Below are positions 24,654 through 33,156 of a stretch of DNA of 64,000 bases, piece by piece (within the stretch, counting starts at the first letter, position 1; every line of letters starts with the position of its first letter). This DNA comes from DASWIP01 sp036397635 (GTDB taxonomy: Bacteria > Actinomycetota > AC-67). The notes beneath the pieces are model-generated. The model was not told where the DNA came from. It did not search any database and was given only the letters and a program-made list of their open reading frames with translations. The translations under genes and the position numbers were made by a program. The stretch lies in contig DASWIP010000031.1 of assembly GCA_036397635.1 (NCBI GenBank), positions 8,597 to 72,596 of the forward strand. The letters are read 5' to 3'.

Positions 24654-26327
24654 CTAGAGCGCCGGCGGTTTGACCCCGAAGACACCGAAGCGGAAAGCGA
24701 AGCTCGTGTCGCCGGCGATCCCGAGCGCGCCACGGATGAAGGCTTCCCAGGGATCGATCCGTCCGAGCGTCAGCGCAGCGAGCGTTTCCGCGTCGCCGGA
24801 CAGCTCGAGCCGGCGGTGACCCCCGCTCGCGGTGCGCGCGGCGCATCGGCCTTGGTCCACCACGAGTTCTCGGGCTACCTCGCGATCGCCGACCGTGATC
24901 CGGAAGCCGATCACGACGCTCATGCCCTCGGCGGCGTCGGCGTCGAAACCGGCGACCCATGCGCCGACGATGGCATCTGCGACGGCATCGGGATCCTCGT
25001 CCTCGAGGATGGATGAGGCGGCGTCCGCTCCGGCGTCGGCCACCCGCTGCATGATCGGTGGTAACGCAGGCCGCTTCGGGGCGGCTCGCGACCGCGTGGG
25101 ACGTCCGCTGAGCCAGTCGCATACCGACACGATCCGATCCCAGTCGCGTGCATGAGCGAGGTGCGCGAGGTAGGAGGCGGCTGCTCCGAGGCGGGTCGCG
25201 TCACCGTCGCCGAGTGCCGACGGATCCGCCAGCTCCCGGGCGAAGGTCTGGTGGACGGAATCTGCTGCCTCGCGAGCCCGGGACGGCCAGGGTGGAACCC
25301 GGGCGTCCGGGGGCGGAAGCCTCGGGACGGGCACAGTCCGATCTCTTTGGTACCAGTAGGCGACCGAAGACCAGTCATCGTCCCGATCGTTGGCGTGGCC
25401 GCGCTCGATGCTCGCGTGGAGTGAGCGGTCGAACCTGATGGGATCTGCGACGTGGAAGCGGTAGAGGTGCGAGAAACCGCTCCAGTCCGGACGGTCGGTG
25501 ACCGGCTGTCCGTACCATGGGTGTGAGAACTGTTCCGCCGGACTCCACGCTGTGCCCGCCCAGTCCTCCGTCCCCGTGCCGTGGATCGCCGGTGGCCATC
25601 GGTCGTCGTCGATGAAGATCATCTCGTCGCCTTCCCCATACCAACCGCCGTCGGTGGAGTGCACGTACAGGAACGCGCCGAGATAGTGACCCGCTCCCCG
25701 GATGTCGGCGAAAACGTGGTTGCCGTCCCGGGATGCGTGAGGCTGAGGGCCGTACACGCCGGGCGAGTCCTCCTCGCGACGAGCGGGCGTCCGGTTCCAC
25801 CAGGCGTGGAAGCGCTCCGCGCGCGGCTGTTCCGGCCAGGACTCGTGATCGATGTGGAGATAGATCGCGAGCAGCGGAAGATCCGACTGATTCTCCACCT
25901 CGAGCCGGAAGCCGTCGGCGAACGGCATCTCGAACCAGGCGTGATACGAGCGCGCATCGCGCGGCGCGACCGAGAGCAGCTCGGAGGCGAACTCTCCCGC
26001 CACGCAGTTGCCGGCACCGAAGAAGTCGCCGAAGGGAACCTCGACGCTCGGGGTTTCCTCTCCATCCCAGTACGCGCGCAGCACGAGCGATCGGCCCCAG
26101 AGCAGGTCGGGGGCGAGTGCGGTGGCCCACAGGTGCGTGATCCGTCCCGCCCCTTCGGCTTGGGCGACGTTCTGAGTCGCGCCGGGGGGGACGAACGATG
26201 AATCGTTGTTCCCGCCGGTACGATCCCACGTCGATACGCGCGCGCGGCGCGCGGCCGAGGGGATGGCGTCGCCGGTCACCAGGCCGGACAGATCGCGCGC
26301 GTTGAGCCTGATCTCTCGTTCCGTCAT
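24654..26327 (-). CDS. GH172 (DUF2961) glycoside hydrolase fused to an SCP2-like domain
   Basis: A protein of 557 residues; ATG 26327 overlaps the stop of copy 3 (ATGA). Residues about 1-360 are DUF2961/GH172: STWDRTGGNNDSSFVPPG, VPFGDFFGAGN, DGGWYGEGDEMIFIDDD, IHGTGTEDWAG and SHLYRFHVADPIRFDRSL. GH172 enzymes act on fructofuranosyl and D-arabinofuranosyl linkages. Residues about 455-557 look like an SCP2 sterol-carrier fold (LELSGDAETLAALTLGRIDP, WEAFIRGALGIAGDTSFAF), joined by a Pro/Ala linker. SCP2 domains bind lipids or dimerise. No signal peptide, so it acts in the cytoplasm, presumably on a glycan or glycolipid imported by the neighbouring ABC system. Confidence 0.82.
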   Translation of the reverse strand: MTEREIRLNARDLSGLVTGDAIPSAARRARVSTWDRTGGNNDSSFVPPGATQNVAQAEGAGRITHLWATALAPDLLWGRSLVLRAYWDGEETPSVEVPFGDFFGAGNCVAGEFASELLSVAPRDARSYHAWFEMPFADGFRLEVENQSDLPLLAIYLHIDHESWPEQPRAERFHAWWNRTPARREEDSPGVYGPQPHASRDGNHVFADIRGAGHYLGAFLYVHSTDGGWYGEGDEMIFIDDDRWPPAIHGTGTEDWAGTAWSPAEQFSHPWYGQPVTDRPDWSGFSHLYRFHVADPIRFDRSLHASIERGHANDRDDDWSSVAYWYQRDRTVPVPRLPPPDARVPPWPSRAREAADSVHQTFARELADPSALGDGDATRLGAAASYLAHLAHARDWDRIVSVCDWLSGRPTRSRAAPKRPALPPIMQRVADAGADAASSILEDEDPDAVADAIVGAWVAGFDADAAEGMSVVIGFRITVGDREVARELVVDQGRCAARTASGGHRRLELSGDAETLAALTLGRIDPWEAFIRGALGIAGDTSFAFRFGVFGVKPPAL

Positions 26328-28108
26328 TCGAACCGAGGGCCCGGCCACGCGGGGAGCGGGCTCTCCGGGCCGGGAACCTCGACCTCGCTGTAGTACCGGA
26401 GCATCCAGTACGTCGCGAGGAAGTCGATGCTGGGACCCCGCCACGGCACCGCGTGATCCCCGTTGATGATCGTCGGATCCTTCTGCCACAGGAAGTCCGC
26501 GAGCCGGCGGACCCCGACCGGCAACGGATCCTTCGCTCGGCGCGCGCTGTCGGTGCCGGGCCGGAACGGGGTGACCACCTCGTCGCCGCCGGGCACCGGC
26601 AGGACCATGTCCACCTGGTCCTTCGGCGCGCACTCCAGGGGTCGCTCCTGGATCGGAGCGTTCTCACCCGGATCTTCGGTGATGTCGCAACGCCCGGTGT
26701 GCAGGAACGGTGTGTTCCCCGCGCGCGCCGCCTCCTCGTGGAAGGCGTAGTAGTCCAGCCAGTCGCGGTGGTACCCGACCGCCTCGTCGAGCCGGGCCAC
26801 CTCGCCGGTCAACGCGTAGATCATCGCCTCGAAGAACGGGTTGCCGTCGTCGGTGAGGCTCGCGTCGAGAACGGACATGGCTCGCTCGAACTCTTCTCGT
26901 ACCACCGGATCCGGCTCGAGCCTTATGAGGTTGAAGAAGGACACCAGATGCAGCTGGTACTTGTAGTAGGCGTTGTGTGGGCTCATCGAGTCGATCACCA
27001 TCGAGTCGAGCAGCGATCCGGTCCCGACGGTGTTCGCAACCTCTTCGAGCCAGAGGACCTCGTAGCGCTGCTTTCCTTCGGCGTGGCCGATGAGGTTGGC
27101 GGCGTGGCGCGCGGTCTGGAGCATGTGCAACCGGTGCAGCGGAACCTGGATGAACAGCGGGCTGAACGGCCCGTTGAGGTCGTTGTCGGTGATCGGGTTG
27201 GCGACCCGCCCGTGCGGACGCGGCTGGTTCCACAGGTACTTCAACGCGTAGTCGGTCATGGCCATCAGGTCGTGCGCGAGCGTCGCGCGCAACTCGGGGT
27301 TCTCCTCGGTCGCCAGGTAGTCGAGCGCGACCGCGAGACCGAAGATCGTCCCCATGTAGGAGTCGCGACTGGTGTTCTGGACGCAGTACCAGTTCCGGCC
27401 GTCTTCCCACCGAAGCGGCCCGATGACGTAGGGCGTGGGGGCGTAGTTGTAGCGGATGTCGGTGTAGGCGGGATCCGCGTCCTCCGGGGTGCACGTACGC
27501 ATAAGCAGGCCCTTCTCGCCTGGGATGACGCCCCCGCCGTAGTCCAGCCAGCCGGACTCGTCCGGCGTCTTGCTCAAGTCGATCTGCGGGTCGAGCTCGG
27601 TCTCCCAGTACTGCGCGATGTTCACAAGGATGTGGTAGTAACCGACGATTTCAGCGGCGCGCGCGCGAGCTTCGTCGCGCTGCCCGCGCCAGAACGCTAC
27701 TGCTGCGGAATCGCTCGGTACATCGTCGAGCGGGTCGACGCCGAGTAGCACGAGCTGCGCTTTGGCTTGGGCGTACCGCCACGACTGCGCCGCGAGGTAT
27801 ACGCCGGTGTAGTTACCGGAGTCGCCCTCCCCTTCCATGCGCACCGGCTGGGCGTCCGGGTCCAGGTGCGGCCACGCGTCGAACAGCAGCGGGACGATCA
27901 TGCCCTCGAAGGTGTGTTCGGGGATCAAGGATTCGAAGCGAAGGGCCGCGTCGAGGTCTCCGGCGGTGTCGAGCGGACCGGTGTCGTCACTGATCGCCTC
28001 GAAAGGCTCCGCCTGCCCGATGGGCGGATTGACGGCGAGCAGCGCGAGCACGAGTCCGAGGAGCGGGGCGATCCCCCGACGCATGACACCGTTCCCGCGT
28101 GATCCCAT
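26324..28108 (-). CDS. Exported protein of the four-copy locus family, copy 3
   Basis: A protein of 594 residues from ATG 28108 (AAGGGGGCC upstream), the longest copy. Signal peptide through LLGLVLALLAVNPPIGQA near residue 34. Landmarks: GDSGNYTGVYLAAQSWRYAQ, MRTCTPED, CVQNTSRDSYMGTIFGLAVA, LKYLWNQPRPHGRV, FSPLFIQVPLHRLHMLQTAR, YYKYQLHLVSFFNLIRLEPD and DFLATYWMLRYYSEVEVP. An extra loop before the C-terminal third (CDITEDPGENAPIQERPLEC) carries the paired cysteines. Divergent from copy 4, with site B between them, and coupled to the GH172-SCP2 gene downstream. Confidence 0.8.
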   Translation of the reverse strand: MGSRGNGVMRRGIAPLLGLVLALLAVNPPIGQAEPFEAISDDTGPLDTAGDLDAALRFESLIPEHTFEGMIVPLLFDAWPHLDPDAQPVRMEGEGDSGNYTGVYLAAQSWRYAQAKAQLVLLGVDPLDDVPSDSAAVAFWRGQRDEARARAAEIVGYYHILVNIAQYWETELDPQIDLSKTPDESGWLDYGGGVIPGEKGLLMRTCTPEDADPAYTDIRYNYAPTPYVIGPLRWEDGRNWYCVQNTSRDSYMGTIFGLAVALDYLATEENPELRATLAHDLMAMTDYALKYLWNQPRPHGRVANPITDNDLNGPFSPLFIQVPLHRLHMLQTARHAANLIGHAEGKQRYEVLWLEEVANTVGTGSLLDSMVIDSMSPHNAYYKYQLHLVSFFNLIRLEPDPVVREEFERAMSVLDASLTDDGNPFFEAMIYALTGEVARLDEAVGYHRDWLDYYAFHEEAARAGNTPFLHTGRCDITEDPGENAPIQERPLECAPKDQVDMVLPVPGGDEVVTPFRPGTDSARRAKDPLPVGVRRLADFLWQKDPTIINGDHAVPWRGPSIDFLATYWMLRYYSEVEVPGPESPLPAWPGPRFE

Positions 28109-28132
28109 CTCGGCCCCCTTGACGCACCCCGA

Positions 28133-28153
28133 TTCGTACGAATACCTTACAAA
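28133..28153. promoter_or_regulatory. Locus operator, site B (bidirectional)
   Basis: TTCGTACG-AATAC-CTTACAAA, between divergent family copies 3 and 4. On the minus strand it contains TAAGGT; on the plus strand a TACGAA hexamer lies 15 bases before the GTG start of copy 4, so a leaderless transcript is likely there. Same dyad as sites A, C, D and E. Confidence 0.6.
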
Positions 28154-28157
28154 TACC

Positions 28158-29789
28158 GTGAACGGGACACAAGCCCTCATCTGGCGCGCGGCCGCAGCCG
28201 TGCTGTGCGGCGCTTTGCTCACGCCCGTGGGAGCGTCCGCCTCATCGCCGCTCACCCCCGACGACCAGGCCGCGGCTCTGCTGCTCGAGGACCGCATCGC
28301 GGACAACCTGTGGTACGGCCAGGTCTTCGAGGCGACCTACCGCACGCCCGATCGCACGCCGGGTGATCTCGCGAGCGTGCACAACTTCGGTGACTCGGCC
28401 CTGTGGACCGGCACCTATCTCGCAGCGGAGGCGTTCCGGTACGCGACCGCGCGCACCAAGATCGCCACCGGCGAGGACGTGGCTTTCTGGGGCGAGCAGC
28501 AGGCGGAGGCGAAGGCCCGCATCGATCAGATAGTCGCCAAGTACCACCTGCTGATCAACATCTCGAAGAACTGGGATTACGAGCTCGAGCCCTCGCTGGA
28601 CCCGCCGTCGTTCGGCGGCGGCGTGTTCCGCGGCGAGCCCGGGTACCTGATGCGCGCCTGCATCCCCACCGACGCCCCCTCGTGGGCGACCTGGGGCGAG
28701 CCGCGCGGCCCCCGGGTGTTCGGGCCCTTGGACTGGGACGACGGCAACCAGTACTGGTGCGAGGACGCGACCAGCCGCGACGCCTACGCCGGCACGACCT
28801 TCGGTCTTCTGACCGCGTTCGACCTCGTCGGGCCCGACGACGACGAGCTGCGCGCGCAGATCCGTGACGACGTCATCACGATGACGACCTTCGCCCTGAA
28901 GTACCTGTGGAACACGCCGCGGCCGCACGGCAACATCTCGCTGCCGCCGGAGGACCTCGAGGAGTACAGCCCCGTCGACGTCTGGGGGCACGACTTCGAG
29001 AATTTCATCTCGCCGTTGTTCGTCTACGTCCCGATGGCGAGGCTCAACATGACCCAGATCGCTCGCCACGTCGCCGATGAGGCGGGCACGCCCGAGCAGG
29101 CGGCCTTCTGGGAAGCGGTCTGGGCAGAGGAGCTGGCGTCGCAGGGCTCGTTGCTCGCGACGTCGATGGAGATCGATTCCTTCCAGCCCAACGACGGGTA
29201 CTACAAGTTCAACCTGCATCACCTCACCGGCTACACCACGATCAGGCTCGAGCCGGATCCGGCAGTGCGCGAGCTGCTTCGCCAGGCGTTCAGCGTCATG
29301 GACAACACGACTCGCGACGACGTCAATGCGCACTTCGAGACCATCACCTACGCGCTGACCGGCGAGGCCGGCCGTCGTGACCTAGCGATCGAGCACCTCC
29401 GGGAGTGGCTCGACTATCGCGCGCGCATCGACCTGGGCGTGCCGACCAACAACAGCCCCGGCTGCGATGTCGAGTTCGAATGTGTGGCGCGGGACTCGCT
29501 CGAGCTGGTCGTGCGCGCGGCGGACGGATCGGAAGCCGCCGCGGTCACGCTCTTCCCCGGGACCGACGCCCGGCTGCGCGCGCGCCGCCCCCTGCCGGTG
29601 CCGCTCCGTCCCCCGACCGATTTCCTGTGGCAGCGGCCGCCGACGCAGCTCGAGGGCTTCGAAGGGGCGACGCGCCAGGCACCGGGCATCGACTACCTGC
29701 TGCCGTACTGGATGCTTCGGTACTACACGGACGTGGCGCCGCCGGGCTTGTCGCCGTTCCCGCCTTACCCTGCGCCGGCGCACGCATGA
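28158..29789 (+). CDS. Exported protein of the four-copy locus family, copy 4
   Basis: A protein of 543 residues. GTG 28158 begins 5 bases after operator B with no ribosome site, fitting leaderless translation. Signal peptide about 1-28 (LIWRAAAAVLCGALLTPVGA). Landmarks: GDSALWTGTYLAAEAFRYAT, MRACIPTD, CEDATSRDAYAGTTFGLLTA, LKYLWNTPRPHGNI, FISPLFVYVPMARLNMTQIA, YYKFNLHHLTGYTTIRLEPD, CDVEFECVARD and DYLLPYWMLRYYTDVAPP. First gene of the plus-strand transporter operon (34 bases before livG), which ties this family to the substrate taken up. Confidence 0.8.
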   Translation: MNGTQALIWRAAAAVLCGALLTPVGASASSPLTPDDQAAALLLEDRIADNLWYGQVFEATYRTPDRTPGDLASVHNFGDSALWTGTYLAAEAFRYATARTKIATGEDVAFWGEQQAEAKARIDQIVAKYHLLINISKNWDYELEPSLDPPSFGGGVFRGEPGYLMRACIPTDAPSWATWGEPRGPRVFGPLDWDDGNQYWCEDATSRDAYAGTTFGLLTAFDLVGPDDDELRAQIRDDVITMTTFALKYLWNTPRPHGNISLPPEDLEEYSPVDVWGHDFENFISPLFVYVPMARLNMTQIARHVADEAGTPEQAAFWEAVWAEELASQGSLLATSMEIDSFQPNDGYYKFNLHHLTGYTTIRLEPDPAVRELLRQAFSVMDNTTRDDVNAHFETITYALTGEAGRRDLAIEHLREWLDYRARIDLGVPTNNSPGCDVEFECVARDSLELVVRAADGSEAAAVTLFPGTDARLRARRPLPVPLRPPTDFLWQRPPTQLEGFEGATRQAPGIDYLLPYWMLRYYTDVAPPGLSPFPPYPAPAHA

Positions 29790-29823
29790 ACACCCGAACG
29801 CCGGCACGGCCGTCGCGGATAGC

Positions 29824-30873
29824 ATGAGCGACGCGGAGACCCCCGCAGCCATGAACACCGAGCAGATCCCCTCGTCCCGCCCTTACGCGCTGTCCGCGCG
29901 CGGGGTAGGTGTGAGTTTCGGAGGCTTGCGCGCGCTCGACGGCGTGGACCTCGACGTCGAGCCCGGCGCCATCATCGGTGTGATCGGGCCCAACGGCGCC
30001 GGCAAGACCACGCTGTTCGATGCGATCAGCGGGTTCATCCCATGCGAGGGGAGGATGTGGGTCAACGGCGTCCAGATCAGCGGCCTCCCACCGCACCGCC
30101 GCGCCGCGGCCGGGCTCGGCCGCTCGTTCCAGGACGCGCGCTTGTTCCACGCCATGACGGTGCTGGACACCCTGCGGGTCGCCTGCGAGCTGCACGTACG
30201 CGCTTCAGGCGTCGTTGGCATCGTGCTCGGACTGCCCGGCGCGCGCGGCGCCGAGCGCGCTGCGACCGCGCGCGCGCTGGAGCTTGTCGAGCTGTTCGGG
30301 CTCGGCGGATTCCGCGACAAGCTCATCCGTGAGCTGTCCACGGGGACACGCCGGATCGTGGACCTCGCGTGCGTGCTCGCCCACGGCCCGTCGGTCGTGA
30401 TGCTCGATGAGCCGTCGTCGGGGATCGCGCAGCGGGAGACCGAAGCCCTGGGTCCGTTGCTGCGCCGGATCCGCGACCGCACCGGGTGCGCGATGCTGCT
30501 GATCGAGCACGACATGCCGTTGCTTCTGCACCTGGCCGAGCGCGTCTACGCGCTCGAGACCGGCCGCGTGATCGCATCGGGGGATCCCGAGGATGTCGTG
30601 CACGACCCCGAGGTGATCCGCTCGTACCTCGGTGCCGACGCCGCCGCGATCAACCGGTCGGGCGCGCTGCCCGATGCCGCGCCGAAGCCTCGGGCTACCC
30701 GAGCCCGCAGGCCAGCGAAGGCCGCGCGGTCCACGACATCGAACGCCGAAGCCACGACATCGAACGCCGAGGCCAAGATGAAGAAGGTGCGCGCACGCGC
30801 AGCCGCCACCAAGAAGGTCACCAAGAGAGCCACGAAGAAGGCGCCCACCACGAAGGGCAGCCCCAGCGTATGA
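29824..30873 (+). CDS. livG: Branched-chain-type ABC transporter ATPase (LivG) with basic tail
   Basis: A protein of 349 residues. Walker A GPNGAGKTT (Lys61), Q-loop GLGRSFQDARLF, Walker B VVMLDEPSSG and switch EHDMPLLLHL are those of the LivG group. The signature reads LSTGTRR rather than the canonical LSGGQ. After the normal end (about 285) there is an unusual tail of about 65 residues rich in Lys, Ala, Arg and Thr (KKVTKRATKKAPTTKG), including a perfect six-residue duplication TTSNAE. The tail resembles histone H1-like linkers and could bind nucleic acid or acidic lipid. The gene overlaps the next by 4 bases. Energises uptake with the LivF part of the fusion at 38988. Confidence 0.88.
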   Translation: MSDAETPAAMNTEQIPSSRPYALSARGVGVSFGGLRALDGVDLDVEPGAIIGVIGPNGAGKTTLFDAISGFIPCEGRMWVNGVQISGLPPHRRAAAGLGRSFQDARLFHAMTVLDTLRVACELHVRASGVVGIVLGLPGARGAERAATARALELVELFGLGGFRDKLIRELSTGTRRIVDLACVLAHGPSVVMLDEPSSGIAQRETEALGPLLRRIRDRTGCAMLLIEHDMPLLLHLAERVYALETGRVIASGDPEDVVHDPEVIRSYLGADAAAINRSGALPDAAPKPRATRARRPAKAARSTTSNAEATTSNAEAKMKKVRARAAATKKVTKRATKKAPTTKGSPSV

Positions 30874-33041
30874 CCGCGACGCCGTCACGCGGCCGCGTGC
30901 TGCTCAGAGATCAACCCGCCGTGGGCGTGGTCGTCTCCGACGGGCTGCACGTGACGCGCACCGCCGCCGACGGCACGTTCGCGCTTCGCGGGTTCGGGCC
31001 GTTCGCGATCGTGACGTGTCCGACCGGATGGACCACCGACGGGTGGCACCTTCCCGCCGGCGACGACCTCAGGTTCGAGCTGCATCCCGATGAGCAGCCG
31101 GTCCCGTTCACTTTCGTCCAGGTCACCGACCTGCACGTGTCGCTGGGCGATCCCGCGTTCGGCGACGGTGCGGGCGACGCGACCTTCTACCAGGCCGACG
31201 GCGAGTGGCGCGAGCGGATCGTCACCACGCCGGCCGTCCTCGCATCGCTGCTGGAAGAGATCGCGCGCGAGCAGCCCGGCGCTTGGATCGTCGCCACCGG
31301 CGACCTGACGAACACCGGCGCGGAAGACGAGTACGAGGCGTACCGTGCAACGGTCGCGGCGAGCGGGCTGCACGTCGTGTCCATCCCAGGCAATCACGAC
31401 CTCATGCCTCAGCGAGGCGATGACGAGGGAGGCGCCGACACGCTGTACGCGGCGGTGACGGCGCGGTACGAGGGCTACCTCGGGCCGCGGTATTTCTCGT
31501 TCGACCACGGAGGGCTGCATTTCATCGTGATCGACTGGTTCACGCACCTGTTGGGGGTCGATCGCCAGGCGCAGGAGACCTGGGTCGCCGCCGACCTCGC
31601 GGTGGCAGGCGACACCCCCGTGGTGATGCTGACCCACGATCAGATGCGAGCCGAGTTCTACGCGGGGCTCGCGCGCGCGCCGGTCGCCAGCTTCTCCGGC
31701 CACTGGCACACGAGTCGCGTCGTCGTGCACGCGGGGACGACCCACTACAACAGCGCCCCGGCCACGTTCGGCGGCTTGGACTACACGCCGGCGAGCTACC
31801 GGGTCGCCACGTGGGACGGCGCGAGGCTGCGGGTGCGGACCGTCGCGCGCGGCGACGGCGCTTCGAGTGGCGCGACGTTCCGGAGCGAACCCGCGCCGGA
31901 TGGCGTGTGCGCCTGGACGGCCCGCCTGGACGGCGGCGTGCACCTGGGGCCGCCGGTGGTGCACGGCGACGCGGTGCTTGCGACGTCGAAGCGGGAGGAC
32001 GAACCCGGCGGGTCGATCGCGTGTTTCGATGCGGCCGACGGCACGCTGCGGTGGCGGGTCGCCCTGAGCGCCGGGGTGAAGGCTGCACCGCTTGTCGTCG
32101 GCGACCTCGCGGTCGCAACCGCGGTCACCGGCGAGACCGTGTGCGTCGAGATCGGCACCGGGCGGGAGCGGTGGCGGACCGAGATAGCCGATCCGTTGCT
32201 GCTGTGGACCTACCTGCGCCCGGCCTCCGACGGCGCGCGGGTGTTCGTCGGGGACGTGGCGCGGTTCGTCGCGCTCGACCTCGTCGACGGCTCGGTCGCC
32301 TGGGCCCGCGAGGACCTCGGGAAGCGTGAGAACATGACCGCGCACGCCCACCCGGTCGTCGTCGACGGCACGCTGCTGGTGTCCTTCACCGCTCAGATCC
32401 CGGACCTGTGGGGCCTGGATCCGGCGACGGGCGCCACGCGCTGGCCCGCCGGCGTCGCCGCGCGCAGCGTCTACCAAGGGTCGTCGTCGGAGATCGTGAT
32501 CCACCTTCCCCGGACGCCGGTCGCCGCGCTGGCCGCCGATCCGGATGGAAAGGACGTCTACGTTGTTCGGCTCGGGTCTGTGCTCGAGCGCGTCCGCGCC
32601 GCCGACGGCGCGAGTGTCTGGACGGCGCAGTTCCTCGGCTGGTTCAACCCGGCGCGCCCGGCCGTGACCGAAGACGCGGTGCTGGCGTCCGCCGGGACGG
32701 GGACCGTGTTCTGCTTCGAGCGCAGGAGCGGCGCTCTTCGGTGGCGAACCGAGGTGGCGCGGGACGCGCCGGTCGCGCTGGGGCCGTACCGGGCCTCGGG
32801 GGCGGCGCTGCTCGCCGGGCCGCTGGTCGTCGGCGACGTGGCTGTGGTGGCCACGGGCGACGGGCGTCTGGTAGGTCTGGCCTGCGAGGACGGGCGGGAG
32901 GTCGGGATGATCGACGTTGGCGTTCCGGTGACGAGCCGCGCCGCGATCGCCGGCGAACATGTCGTGGTGGCGGCGCTGGACGGTACGGTACGGGCGCTGC
33001 CCTTGGCGGCCGTCGGGGTCGGCCGATTGTCGGCACCCTAG
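30870..33041 (+). CDS. Metallophosphoesterase with carboxy-terminal PQQ-like beta-propeller
   Basis: A protein of 723 residues. An N-terminal beta-sandwich (about 1-78), then a calcineurin-like phosphoesterase with all five motifs: QVTDLH (Asp87, His89), ATGDLTN, IPGNHD, MLTHDQM and FSGHWHT. From about 350 on, repeated blades DAADGTLRWRV, IGTGRERWRTEI, DLVDGSVAWARE, DPATGATRW and ERRSGALRWRTEV form a PQQ-type eight-bladed propeller. No signal peptide. Likely hydrolyses a phosphate or phosphodiester of the imported compound in the cytoplasm, with the propeller recognising it. Overlaps livG by 4 bases; operator E follows directly on its stop codon. Confidence 0.85.
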   Translation: MTATPSRGRVLLRDQPAVGVVVSDGLHVTRTAADGTFALRGFGPFAIVTCPTGWTTDGWHLPAGDDLRFELHPDEQPVPFTFVQVTDLHVSLGDPAFGDGAGDATFYQADGEWRERIVTTPAVLASLLEEIAREQPGAWIVATGDLTNTGAEDEYEAYRATVAASGLHVVSIPGNHDLMPQRGDDEGGADTLYAAVTARYEGYLGPRYFSFDHGGLHFIVIDWFTHLLGVDRQAQETWVAADLAVAGDTPVVMLTHDQMRAEFYAGLARAPVASFSGHWHTSRVVVHAGTTHYNSAPATFGGLDYTPASYRVATWDGARLRVRTVARGDGASSGATFRSEPAPDGVCAWTARLDGGVHLGPPVVHGDAVLATSKREDEPGGSIACFDAADGTLRWRVALSAGVKAAPLVVGDLAVATAVTGETVCVEIGTGRERWRTEIADPLLLWTYLRPASDGARVFVGDVARFVALDLVDGSVAWAREDLGKRENMTAHAHPVVVDGTLLVSFTAQIPDLWGLDPATGATRWPAGVAARSVYQGSSSEIVIHLPRTPVAALAADPDGKDVYVVRLGSVLERVRAADGASVWTAQFLGWFNPARPAVTEDAVLASAGTGTVFCFERRSGALRWRTEVARDAPVALGPYRASGAALLAGPLVVGDVAVVATGDGRLVGLACEDGREVGMIDVGVPVTSRAAIAGEHVVVAALDGTVRALPLAAVGVGRLSAP

Positions 33042-33061
33042 TTTGTATGTATAGTTACCAT
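33042..33061 (+). promoter_or_regulatory. Locus operator, site E
   Basis: TTTGTATG-TATA-GTTACCAT, starting on the base after the preceding stop codon and about 95 bases before the binding-protein gene. One half site is imperfect, so this is the weakest of the five copies. TATGTATAGT within it offers -10-like hexamers. Confidence 0.45.
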
Positions 33062-33156
33062 ATACGACGTCGAGAGCAGGAAGTCCGGTTCGCCCGAGCG
33101 CGGAGGCCTGAGGGTCGGCCGCGTTACGGTGGTCCGGCGTCGGGAGGCCAGAGGGC

